From assembly GCA_022402505.1 (NCBI GenBank), contig JAKRSE010000323.1, positions 1 through 8,187 of the forward strand: a stretch of DNA of 8,187 nt. The letters are read 5' to 3'. Shown here one piece after another: positions 1-5,280 of this stretch. A program made the position numbers and the translations under genes. The notes below the pieces were generated by a model, which ran no database searches, was not told where the DNA came from, and saw only the letters and a list, made by a program, of their open reading frames with translations. Numbering within the stretch: the stretch's first letter is position 1; every line of letters starts with the position of its first letter. Source of the stretch: Fimbriimonadaceae bacterium (GTDB lineage Bacteria > Armatimonadota > Fimbriimonadia > Fimbriimonadales > Fimbriimonadaceae).

Positions 1-356
1 TCGCGCCTTCCCAGAGCCCGGACGCGGGCCATCAGCTCGGCGAGGGCGAACGGCTTGACCAGGTAGTCATCGGCCCCGCAGTCCAGACCCTCGACTCGGG
101 ATTCCACTTCGTCTCGGGCGGTCAGCATCAGGATCGGGGTGGAGAGCCCGGCGGCCCGGAGCCGGCGGCAGACCTCGATTCCCGAGAGCCCCGGCATCAT
201 CCAGTCGAGCAGGATCAGGCCGTAGGGGTGTTCCAGAGCGGCATCGAGTCCCGACTCGCCGTCGTGCTCGATCCGGGTCCGGTGACCCTCCTTCTGCAGG
301 GCCCGGCCGATCTGCGAGGCGATGACCTCGTCGTCCTCGACCACCAGGATGCGCAT
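1..356 (-). CDS. OmpR-family two-component response regulator, receiver domain (partial, 3' end outside window)
   Basis: The minus strand reads from an ATG at 356-354 through 118 codons to the window edge. The protein opens MRILVVEDDE and is a canonical receiver domain: acidic pocket E7/D8/D9, phospho-accepting D51 in LLDWMMPGLSG, the conserved T79 (LTAR) and K101 in the YLVKPF motif. The ADDYLVKPF stretch followed by ELMARVRAL is typical of OmpR/PhoB-type regulators, whose DNA-binding winged helix would follow beyond the window; that part is not seen, so the output domain is inferred. A histidine kinase partner is not visible and may lie downstream. GGAG lies only 2 nt before the ATG, an unusually close ribosome site, but no better in-frame start exists because the protein begins exactly where the family begins. 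The gene is divergent from the 5S gene, with 136 bp between starts. Confidence 0.93.
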   Translation of the reverse strand, partial: MRILVVEDDEVIASQIGRALQKEGHRTRIEHDGESGLDAALEHPYGLILLDWMMPGLSGIEVCRRLRAAGLSTPILMLTARDEVESRVEGLDCGADDYLVKPFALAELMARVRALGRR

Positions 357-380
357 GGCTCCATTCTGGGCCGAAGGATC

Positions 381-429
381 GTGAGATTTTGGTGAGGATC
401 AGGCGTTTCGGGCGGGATGGAATCCTCAC
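381..429 (-). promoter_or_regulatory. Putative response-regulator binding repeats (three CTCAC copies)
   Basis: On the minus strand CTCAC occurs at 396-392 and again at 385-381, separated by 6 nt, so the two copies are 11 bp apart in the same orientation. This is 25-40 bp upstream of the response-regulator start. A third copy lies in the opposite orientation at 425-429, giving the 8-bp inverted repeat GTGAGGAT (392-399) / ATCCTCAC (422-429). Tandem half-sites about one helical turn apart are the usual binding arrangement of OmpR-family dimers (established knowledge). That this is an autoregulatory site is inference. The repeats may also affect the divergent 5S gene. Confidence 0.4.
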
Positions 430-441
430 AGAAAAGTCATC

Positions 442-472
442 CCGGGCCCGATCGGGAGGCATGATCGCCCGG
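442..472. promoter_or_regulatory. GC-rich hairpin or palindrome upstream of the 5S gene
   Basis: CCGGG (442-446) pairs with CCCGG (468-472) and CGATC (449-453) with GATCG (463-467). This leaves a 2-nt bulge and a 9-nt loop, a 10-bp stem ending about 20 nt before the 5S start codon. The region also contains the perfect 10-bp palindrome CCCGATCGGG (447-456). There is no T-run after it, so it is not a terminator of either gene. It could be a leader hairpin or a protein site; in GC-rich DNA chance is also possible. Confidence 0.25.
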
Positions 473-483
473 AGTAAGATGAC

Positions 484-490
484 GGAGAGG
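484..490 (+). promoter_or_regulatory. Ribosome binding site of the 5S gene
   Basis: The purine-rich GGAGAGG lies directly upstream of ATATGG. Its GGAG core is 5 nt from the ATG at 493, which fixes this start. No convincing -35/-10 pair was seen in the 136-bp intergenic region; TAAGAT at 475-480 is a weak -10 look-alike without a -35 partner. Confidence 0.6.
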
Positions 491-492
491 AT

Positions 493-1983
493 ATGGCACG
501 GAAGGTCGAAGTCACCGACGTCATCCTGCGAGACGCACACCAGAGCCTGATGGCGACCCGCATGGCCTTTGAGGACATGGCGCCCGCATGTGAAGCCCTG
601 GATGCCGCCGGGTACTGGTCATTGGAATGCTGGGGCGGAGCGACGTTCGACTCCTGCATCCGGTTTCTGAACGAGGATCCGTGGGTTCGGCTGCGAGAGT
701 TCAAGAAGCTCCTGCCCAAGACCCGCACCCAGATGCTGCTCCGCGGGCAGAACCTGCTCGGCTACCGCCACTACGAGGACGGAGTCGTCGAGCGGTTCGT
801 GGACAAGGCGGCGCTGAACGGCATGGATGTCTTCCGGGTCTTTGACGCCCTCAACGATCCGCGCAACCTGGAGACCGCGCTGAAGGCGGTCAAGAAGACC
901 GGCAAGCACGCCCAGGGCACAATCTGCTACACCATCAGCCCGGTCCACACCATCGAGCGGTTCGTCGACATGGCGGTCCAGCTCCAGGACATGGGCGTGG
1001 ATTCCATCTGCATCAAGGACATGGCGGCGCTGCTTAAGCCTCAGCCGGCCTATGACCTGGTGAAGGGCATCAAGGAGCGGTGCGGCGAGGACATGCTGAT
1101 CCACGTCCACGTCCACGCCACCACCGGCGTCACCCTCGTGAGCCTGATGAAGGCGATCGAAGCAGGAGCCGACATCGTGGACACCAGCGTCAGCAGCATC
1201 GCCCTGGGACCCGGCCACAACCCCACCGAGGCCCTGGTCGAAATGCTGGAGGGCACGGGCTACGAGACCGGTCTGGACATGGAGAAGGTCTACTCGGCCC
1301 GCGACCACTTCGCCAAGATCCGCCCCCGCTACAAGGAGTTCCTCACCGACTTCATGGGAGTCGAAACCGAAATCTTCAAGAGCCAGATCCCCGGCGGGAT
1401 GCTCAGCAACATGGAAAGCCAGCTGAAGCAGCAGGGCCAGGGCGACAAGATGAAGGAGGTTCTGGAGGAAGTGCCCCGAGTCCGCAAGGATTCCGGCTAC
1501 CCCCCGCTGGTCACCCCGTCGAGCCAGATCGTCGGCACCCAGGCCGTCTTCAACGTCATGATGGGCCGCTACCAGGCGATGACCGGCGAGTTCCAGGATC
1601 TGATGCTGGGCTACTACGGCGAGACGATCGCCGAGAAGGACCCCGAGGTTCTGAAGAAGGCGCAGGACGCCGCCAAGAAGGATGTCATCACCTGTCGGCC
1701 CGCCGATCTGCTGAAGCCGGAATGGGACGATCTCTCCGCCAAGGCCAAGGATCTGGAGGGCTTCAACGGGACCGACGAGGATGTCCTGACCTTCGCGATG
1801 TTCCCGCAGGTCGCCCCTGGCTTCTTCAAGACCCGGGCGGAAGGGCCGAAGAATCTCGGGCGAGATCCCAGCCTCACCTCGGGGCCGGTCGATCCGAGCC
1901 ATCCCGGATTCCTCTCGCAGCCCATCGAGTACCAGGTCACGCTGAACGGCAAGACCAGCCGGGTGACGGTGGCTCCGCAATGA
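493..1983 (+). CDS. Methylmalonyl-CoA carboxyltransferase 5S subunit (oxaloacetate/pyruvate half-reaction)
   Basis: This 496-residue protein transfers a carboxyl group between oxaloacetate and the biotin of the 1.3S-type carrier, releasing or using pyruvate. It aligns from end to end with the Propionibacterium transcarboxylase 5S subunit as I recall it: LRDAHQSLMATRMA near the N terminus, CWGGATFDSCIRFLNEDPW, RGQNLLGYRHY, FRVFDALNDPRN, and PPLVTPSSQIVGTQAVFNV in the C-terminal domain. Residues equivalent to the known metal site are present: D14, the carboxylated lysine K175 (IKDMAAL), H206 and H208 (HVHVHATTG). The TIM barrel spans about residues 5-300, followed by the PYC/OADA C-terminal domain. 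No biotin domain is fused, so a separate carrier is needed; one lies at 4440. Related alternatives are an oxaloacetate decarboxylase alpha or pyruvate carboxylase B subunit, but the close 5S match and the linked 12S/1.3S genes favour transcarboxylase. Its stop overlaps the next start (ATGA). Confidence 0.92.
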   Translation: MARKVEVTDVILRDAHQSLMATRMAFEDMAPACEALDAAGYWSLECWGGATFDSCIRFLNEDPWVRLREFKKLLPKTRTQMLLRGQNLLGYRHYEDGVVERFVDKAALNGMDVFRVFDALNDPRNLETALKAVKKTGKHAQGTICYTISPVHTIERFVDMAVQLQDMGVDSICIKDMAALLKPQPAYDLVKGIKERCGEDMLIHVHVHATTGVTLVSLMKAIEAGADIVDTSVSSIALGPGHNPTEALVEMLEGTGYETGLDMEKVYSARDHFAKIRPRYKEFLTDFMGVETEIFKSQIPGGMLSNMESQLKQQGQGDKMKEVLEEVPRVRKDSGYPPLVTPSSQIVGTQAVFNVMMGRYQAMTGEFQDLMLGYYGETIAEKDPEVLKKAQDAAKKDVITCRPADLLKPEWDDLSAKAKDLEGFNGTDEDVLTFAMFPQVAPGFFKTRAEGPKNLGRDPSLTSGPVDPSHPGFLSQPIEYQVTLNGKTSRVTVAPQ

Positions 1984-2249
1984 GCGATGCCCCGGTCACC
2001 CGGGCCGAGTTCGAGGAGCTGAAGGCTCAGATCGCCGAGCTGAAGGCTCTCCTCAAGGGGGCGGACGTGGAGGAGGGGATCCCCGACGACCACATGGTCG
2101 CCATCTCCGCCGCCCTGGCCGCCTACCTGGGCAAGCGGGCCACCATCAAGTTCGTCCGCCGCAAGTTCACTCCGGGAGACAGCTGGCGCAGTCAGGGCCG
2201 AGTGTCGGTCGCCGGGTCGCACCGCCTGGAGAAGACGCGCGGCTGGTGA
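1980..2249 (+). CDS. Small soluble protein resembling the C-terminal part of OadG/MmdD decarboxylase subunits
   Basis: An 89-residue protein starts at the ATG overlapping the 5S stop by 4 nt (ATGA), so translation is probably coupled; no strong ribosome site is seen. Residues 8-27 form a charged leucine-bearing heptad stretch (EFEELKAQIAELKALLKG), a likely short coiled coil. Residues 34-50 (IPDDHMVAISAALAAYLG) and the tail SWRSQGRVSVAGSHRL (68-83) resemble the cytoplasmic end of OadG/MmdD and the short MmdE subunit of sodium-pumping decarboxylases, which share the pattern (V/I)xAISAAxxxYxG...WxxxGRxxxxxS. The N-terminal membrane helix of OadG is absent; the coiled coil stands in its place. 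In sodium-pump decarboxylases this region helps hold the carboxyltransferase subunit (family knowledge). Coupling to 5S suggests a similar assembly role here (inference). Family assignment is from memory and moderately sure; the reading frame itself is secure from its position. Confidence 0.7.
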   Translation: MSDAPVTRAEFEELKAQIAELKALLKGADVEEGIPDDHMVAISAALAAYLGKRATIKFVRRKFTPGDSWRSQGRVSVAGSHRLEKTRGW

Positions 2250-2275
2250 CATCCAGAACGGATTTTTGCCATACT
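2246..2275 (+). promoter_or_regulatory. Weak candidate sigma70-type promoter before the 107-residue gene
   Basis: GTGACA (2246-2251, five of six matches to TTGACA) is followed after 18 bp by CATACT (2270-2275, four of six matches to TATAAT). Transcription would start near 2282, only a few bases before the ATG at 2290, so the message would be almost leaderless. The -35 overlaps the stop codon of the upstream gene. Chance is likely enough that this is only a candidate; readthrough from the 5S unit would serve the gene equally well. Confidence 0.2.
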
Positions 2276-2289
2276 GAGAACAAGAAGCA

Positions 2290-2613
2290 ATGAGTCATGC
2301 CATCACTCTCGCCGAGCGGGACAAGTCGGAAATCAGCCTCGTCGGTTCCTATGTCGAGGTCTACTGGTCGGCGACGAACCGCCTGGCCAAGCGGCAGTGC
2401 GAAAAGTGCGTCTACATGGTCCGAGGTCAGGCCCCCGGCCTGGTCTGCCTGGAGCTGATCTACGACGCAATCGACGGAGTCCACAAGTCCGATGCCATCT
2501 ATTGGGTGGGCATCGAATCGGTCCAGTACATGCGGATCCTCAGCGAGCGCTCGGCCCAGCATCGGATCGAGACTCTTGAGCGGGAGCATCTGGAGCATCT
2601 TCCCAAGGACTGA
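2290..2613 (+). CDS. Conserved-looking hypothetical protein of 107 residues with CxxC
   Basis: I do not recognise this protein. It starts at an ATG 40 bp after the 89-residue gene, preceded by the purine-rich AAGAAG (2282-2287), and ends in TGA 66 bp before an intrinsic terminator. It therefore looks like the last gene of the 5S transcription unit. There is no signal peptide or membrane segment. Residues 15-27 (ISLVGSYVEVYWS), 50-58 (GLVCLELIY) and 70-83 (IYWVGIESVQYMRI) alternate hydrophobic and polar residues like beta strands, suggesting a small beta-rich domain, perhaps barrel-like (inference). C37 and C40 form a CxxC, with C53 as a third cysteine. The last 20 residues are charged and helical (RIETLEREHLEHLPKD). 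Whether it serves the carboxyltransferase or is a bystander cannot be told. Confidence 0.7.
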   Translation: MSHAITLAERDKSEISLVGSYVEVYWSATNRLAKRQCEKCVYMVRGQAPGLVCLELIYDAIDGVHKSDAIYWVGIESVQYMRILSERSAQHRIETLEREHLEHLPKD

Positions 2614-2679
2614 CGGATGCTCTCACTCCTGGACCGTCGGCTTGTTGCGGTTTCCGGGAGCAGGAGGGAAGACCGAAAG

Positions 2680-2729
2680 GCCTGCAGTTTGCCGATGCCG
2701 TCTTGGCGTCGATCATCTGCAGGCTTTTT
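2680..2729 (+). terminator. Rho-independent terminator closing the 5S transcription unit
   Basis: GCCTGCAG (2680-2687) pairs perfectly with CTGCAGGC (2717-2724), immediately followed by TTTTT (2725-2729). Inside lies a second stem, CGATGCC (2693-2699) with GGCGTCG (2705-2711, one G-T pair), closed by a 5-nt loop. Two 5-nt single strands separate the stems. On the opposite strand only three Ts follow, so it is oriented for the plus strand. It ends transcription after the 107-residue gene and separates 5S from the 12S gene. Confidence 0.85.
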
Positions 2730-2848
2730 CACAGGTCAGACTCGACCGGCGAAGCCTGGTCCCAGAGTCAAAAGGCCCGAAAGAATGTTGACTGAAGAGT
2801 GCACGGCTGCGGCCGGGCAGAATGGAGACAAGCGGTTTGGAATCTGAT
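2730..2848 (+). other. Leader region between terminator and 12S gene, no clear promoter seen
   Basis: This 119-bp stretch must hold the promoter of the 12S-biotin carrier-epimerase-mutase unit if the terminator is efficient. A TTGACT at 2788-2793 resembles a -35 box but no -10 box lies 16-18 bp downstream, where the sequence is GC-rich. I see no riboswitch fold I could name and no coding potential beyond shadows. Confidence 0.35.
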
Positions 2849-4408
2849 ATGGCACAGGCCCCGAAAACCCACGCACAAAAGCTGGAAGAACTGAAGCAGA
2901 AGAAGGCCCAGGTGATGCTGGGCGGCGGTGCGGATCGCATCGAAAAACAGCACGCAGCCGGCAAGCTCTCGGCCCGCGAGCGAGTCGATCTGCTCACCGA
3001 CAAGGGCTCGTTCCAGGAATCCGGCCTGTTCGCTCAGCACCGGGCGACCCTCTTCGGTATGCAGGGCAAAGACGCCCCCTCCGACGGAGTCGTCACCGGG
3101 TGCGGGGCCGTTGACGGCCGCTGCGTCCACCTCGCCAGCCAGGACTTCACCGTCTTCGGCGGATCGGCGGGCGAGATTCACTGCGACAAGATCGTCGAGG
3201 CGATGGAGGCCAGCCTTCGAACCGGCACGCCCTTCGTCTTCATCAACGACTCCGGCGGCGCTCGAGTCCAGGAAGGGATCGACAGCCTGGCCGGCTATGC
3301 CAAGGTCTTCTATCACAACACCAACCTCAGCGGCGTCGTCCCCCAGATCAGCCTGATCTGCGGTCCCTGCGCCGGCGGAGCCGCCTACAGCCCGGCCCTC
3401 ACCGACTTCATCATCCAGACCCGACAGGCGCAGATGTTCATCACGGGCCCCGCCGTCATCAAGCAGGTGACCGGTGAAGTCGTGAGCGCGGAGGAGCTCG
3501 GCGGCGCGGAAGCCCAGATGCACTACTCCGGCGTCGTCCACCTGGTCGCCGAAGACGACGCCGAGGCCATCACCCTTTGCCGCAAGCTCCTGAGCTTCCT
3601 GCCCAGCAACAACCTTGAGGATGCGCCGATCCTGGCCGGGGACTACAGTCTGGAGCCCAGCAAGACGATGGGCAGCATCATCCCGGAAGACCCCCGCGCC
3701 CCCTATGACGTTCGCGACGTGATCTGCGAGCTGGTTGACAGCGGCGACTTCCTGGAGCTCCAGGCCACCTTCGCCGAGAACATCGTCGTCGGCTTCGGCC
3801 GGCTCGCGGGCCGCTCGGTCGGCATCATCGCCAACCAGCCGAACCACCTGGCCGGCGTGCTGGACATCAACTCCAGCGACAAGGCGAGCCGCTTCATCCG
3901 GTTCTGCAACGCCTTCAACATCCCCCTGGTCACCCTGGTGGACACCCCCGGATTCATGCCGGGAGTCGATCAGGAGTACGGAGGAATCATCCGCCACGGC
4001 GCCAAGCTGCTCTTCAGCTACTCGGCCGCCACGGTGCCGAAGCTGACGGTCGTCCTGCGCAAGGCCTACGGCGGAGCCTATGTCGCCATGTGCGCCAAGG
4101 GGCTCCATGCGGACCGGGTCCTCGCCTGGCCCACCGCCGAGATCGCCGTGATGGGCGCGGAAGGAGCCGCCGAGATCGTGTTCAAGCGCGAGATCGAGAA
4201 GGCAGAAGATCAGGCCGCCGCCCGAGCGGAGAAGGTCGCCCTCTACCGAGACACCTTCAGCAACCCCTATGTCGCCGCCGGACGTCGGATGGTGGACGAC
4301 ATCATCGATCCCAACGAAACCAGGATCGCACTGGCCCGAGCGCTCGAAGTGCTCGCCACCAAGCGAGACCTGCGACCCGCCAAGAAGCACGGACTCATTC
4401 CGCTCTGA
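2849..4408 (+). CDS. mmdA: Methylmalonyl-CoA carboxyltransferase 12S subunit (acyl-CoA carboxyltransferase)
   Basis: This 519-residue subunit transfers carboxyl between biotin and propionyl-CoA/(S)-methylmalonyl-CoA. It matches the Propionibacterium 12S subunit and the PccB/MmdA family throughout: LGGGADRIEKQHAAGKLSARER near the N terminus, then GVVTGCGAVDGR, SQDFTVFGGSAGE, GPCAGGAAYSPALTDF, and in the second crotonase-like half IANQPNHLAGVLDINSSDKA, FMPGVDQEYGGIIRHGAKLL and AVMGAEGAAEIVF. The two glycine-rich oxyanion-hole motifs are intact: SGGAR (S135-R139) and AYGGAY (around G408-G409). The end ATKRDLRPAKKHGLIPL is also typical. An upstream in-frame ATG at 2822 would add nine residues. 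I prefer 2849 because the length before GGG matches the family and GGA lies 7 nt upstream, but neither ribosome site is strong. Without the neighbours it could equally be propionyl-CoA carboxylase beta; no biotin carboxylase gene is adjacent. Confidence 0.93.
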   Translation: MAQAPKTHAQKLEELKQKKAQVMLGGGADRIEKQHAAGKLSARERVDLLTDKGSFQESGLFAQHRATLFGMQGKDAPSDGVVTGCGAVDGRCVHLASQDFTVFGGSAGEIHCDKIVEAMEASLRTGTPFVFINDSGGARVQEGIDSLAGYAKVFYHNTNLSGVVPQISLICGPCAGGAAYSPALTDFIIQTRQAQMFITGPAVIKQVTGEVVSAEELGGAEAQMHYSGVVHLVAEDDAEAITLCRKLLSFLPSNNLEDAPILAGDYSLEPSKTMGSIIPEDPRAPYDVRDVICELVDSGDFLELQATFAENIVVGFGRLAGRSVGIIANQPNHLAGVLDINSSDKASRFIRFCNAFNIPLVTLVDTPGFMPGVDQEYGGIIRHGAKLLFSYSAATVPKLTVVLRKAYGGAYVAMCAKGLHADRVLAWPTAEIAVMGAEGAAEIVFKREIEKAEDQAAARAEKVALYRDTFSNPYVAAGRRMVDDIIDPNETRIALARALEVLATKRDLRPAKKHGLIPL

Positions 4409-4439
4409 CCCGGCCCCGAGGACGAACCAAGATACGCCC

Positions 4440-4823
4440 ATGAAATTCAAGATCCAAGTCGACAGCAAGACCTACGAAGTGGAAGTCGAGGTCGCGGAGG
4501 AGGAACGGGCTCCCGTCGGGTTCATCGCCCGAACGGGAGGCGGTCCCGCCGCACCGCGAGCCGGCGGAGGCGGAGGCGCAGCCAATGTCGGCCGCGAACC
4601 CGAAGACGAAGCGAAAGCCTGCCGCAGCCCCCTCTCGGGAGTCGTCAGCCAGGTCAAGGTCGGCCCGGGAGACCAGGTCGAGGCGGAGCAGGAACTGCTC
4701 GTCCTGGAGGCCATGAAGATGTTCACCTCCATCACCTCGCCCATGGAGGGAACGATCAAGGCCGTCGAAGTCGCCGTCGGGGACGGCGTGAAGCAGGGCC
4801 AGCTCCTGATCGAATTCGAGTGA
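4440..4823 (+). CDS. Biotin carboxyl carrier protein, transcarboxylase 1.3S-type
   Basis: A 127-residue carrier that shuttles the carboxyl group between the 5S and 12S active sites. The N-terminal strand pair MKFKIQVDSKTYEVEVEV corresponds to the 1.3S segment that, in Propionibacterium, contacts the other subunits. Residues 33-51 are a flexible Gly/Ala/Pro linker. Residues 60-127 are a biotinyl domain with CRSPLSGVVSQVKV, the biotin attachment motif EAMKM (K93 is the biotinylated lysine), and the closing VGDGVKQGQLLIEFE. Its length is close to the 123 residues of 1.3S. The start at 4440 is 31 bp after the 12S stop; the only Shine-Dalgarno-like sequence (GAGGA near 4418) is too far away, so coupling to 12S translation is likely. 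A longer in-frame extension to 4269 would overlap 12S and has no family support. A biotin protein ligase must be encoded elsewhere. Confidence 0.95.
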   Translation: MKFKIQVDSKTYEVEVEVAEEERAPVGFIARTGGGPAAPRAGGGGGAANVGREPEDEAKACRSPLSGVVSQVKVGPGDQVEAEQELLVLEAMKMFTSITSPMEGTIKAVEVAVGDGVKQGQLLIEFE

Positions 4824-4830
4824 ACTGAGA

Positions 4831-5280
4831 ATGGACAGCAGAATCGTTGAACGAATCGACCATGTCGCCATCGCCGTGCCTGCCGGCCAGATGGAAGCCC
4901 AGATCAAGGTCTACGAGAAGCTCGGCTTCACCGTGATCCACGAAGAGAAGGTGCTCGGCACGGACCAGGTTCATGAGGTCATGCTTCGGGTCGGCGAGAG
5001 CGGGAACATGATCCAGCTCCTGGCGCCCCTGAGCGAAGAATCGCCCGTCGCCAAGCAGATTGAGCGGCAGGGCGGCCGCGGCGGCCTGGCTCATGTGGCC
5101 TTCAAGGTCGCCGATGCTCAGGAGGCGTTCGATGCCCTCAAGGCGGAAGGCGTGAACCTGATCGACGCCGCACCGCGCAAGGGCGGCAGCGGAGCGACCG
5201 TCTTCTTCGTCCACCCCAAGACCCATGCCGAAGGAGCCCTGGGCGTCCTCTACGAATTCGTCGAGGAAGGAAAGCATTGA
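4831..5280 (+). CDS. mce: Methylmalonyl-CoA epimerase
   Basis: This 149-residue enzyme of the vicinal-oxygen-chelate fold interconverts (S)-methylmalonyl-CoA, made by the 12S reaction, and (R)-methylmalonyl-CoA, used by the mutase. Metal ligands known from the Propionibacterium enzyme are all found: H11 (RIDHVAIAV), Q62 (IQLLAPL), H88 (GGLAHVAFKV) and E142 (VLYEFV). The catalytic glutamate equivalent to E48 is E49 (VHEVML). The segment APLSEESPVAKQIERQGG is characteristic of this epimerase rather than other glyoxalase-family members. It begins 7 nt after the biotin carrier stop with only a weak ribosome site (CTGAGA), and its TGA overlaps the TTG start of the mutase small subunit. The cytoplasmic role follows from the family and context. 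Confidence 0.95.
   Translation: MDSRIVERIDHVAIAVPAGQMEAQIKVYEKLGFTVIHEEKVLGTDQVHEVMLRVGESGNMIQLLAPLSEESPVAKQIERQGGRGGLAHVAFKVADAQEAFDALKAEGVNLIDAAPRKGGSGATVFFVHPKTHAEGALGVLYEFVEEGKH
5263..5271 (+). promoter_or_regulatory. Strong ribosome binding site selecting a TTG start
   Basis: GAGGAAGGA ends 5 nt before TTG at 5277-5279. It is the best Shine-Dalgarno sequence in the downstream operon and lies inside the last codons of the epimerase gene. The TTG shares its last two bases with the epimerase TGA (TTGA overlap). No upstream ATG or GTG in this frame fits, and the next in-frame methionine would remove the conserved N terminus, so TTG is the likely start. Confidence 0.7.

Noticed and set aside
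1097..1118. Short CCACGT repeats within 5S
   Set aside because: They encode the conserved metal-binding HVHVH segment and reflect codon use, not a separate repeat element.
1080..1979. Upstream in-frame extension of the 89-residue gene inside 5S
   Set aside because: The extended 389-codon frame reads as low-complexity Arg/Gly/Pro/Asp sequence out of frame with 5S. The real gene starts at the ATGA overlap at 1980.
2788..2793. TTGACT as a promoter -35 box for the 12S operon
   Set aside because: No -10-like sequence lies 16-18 bp downstream, where the DNA is GC-rich.
4269..4439. Longer start for the biotin carrier overlapping 12S
   Set aside because: The extra residues have no family counterpart, while MKFKIQVDSKTYEVEVEV at 4440 matches the usual N terminus.
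2768..4468. 566-codon open frame on the minus strand opposite the 12S gene
   Set aside because: It mirrors the 12S codons of a GC-rich gene, has no recognisable domain, and the plus-strand protein matches a known family along its whole length.
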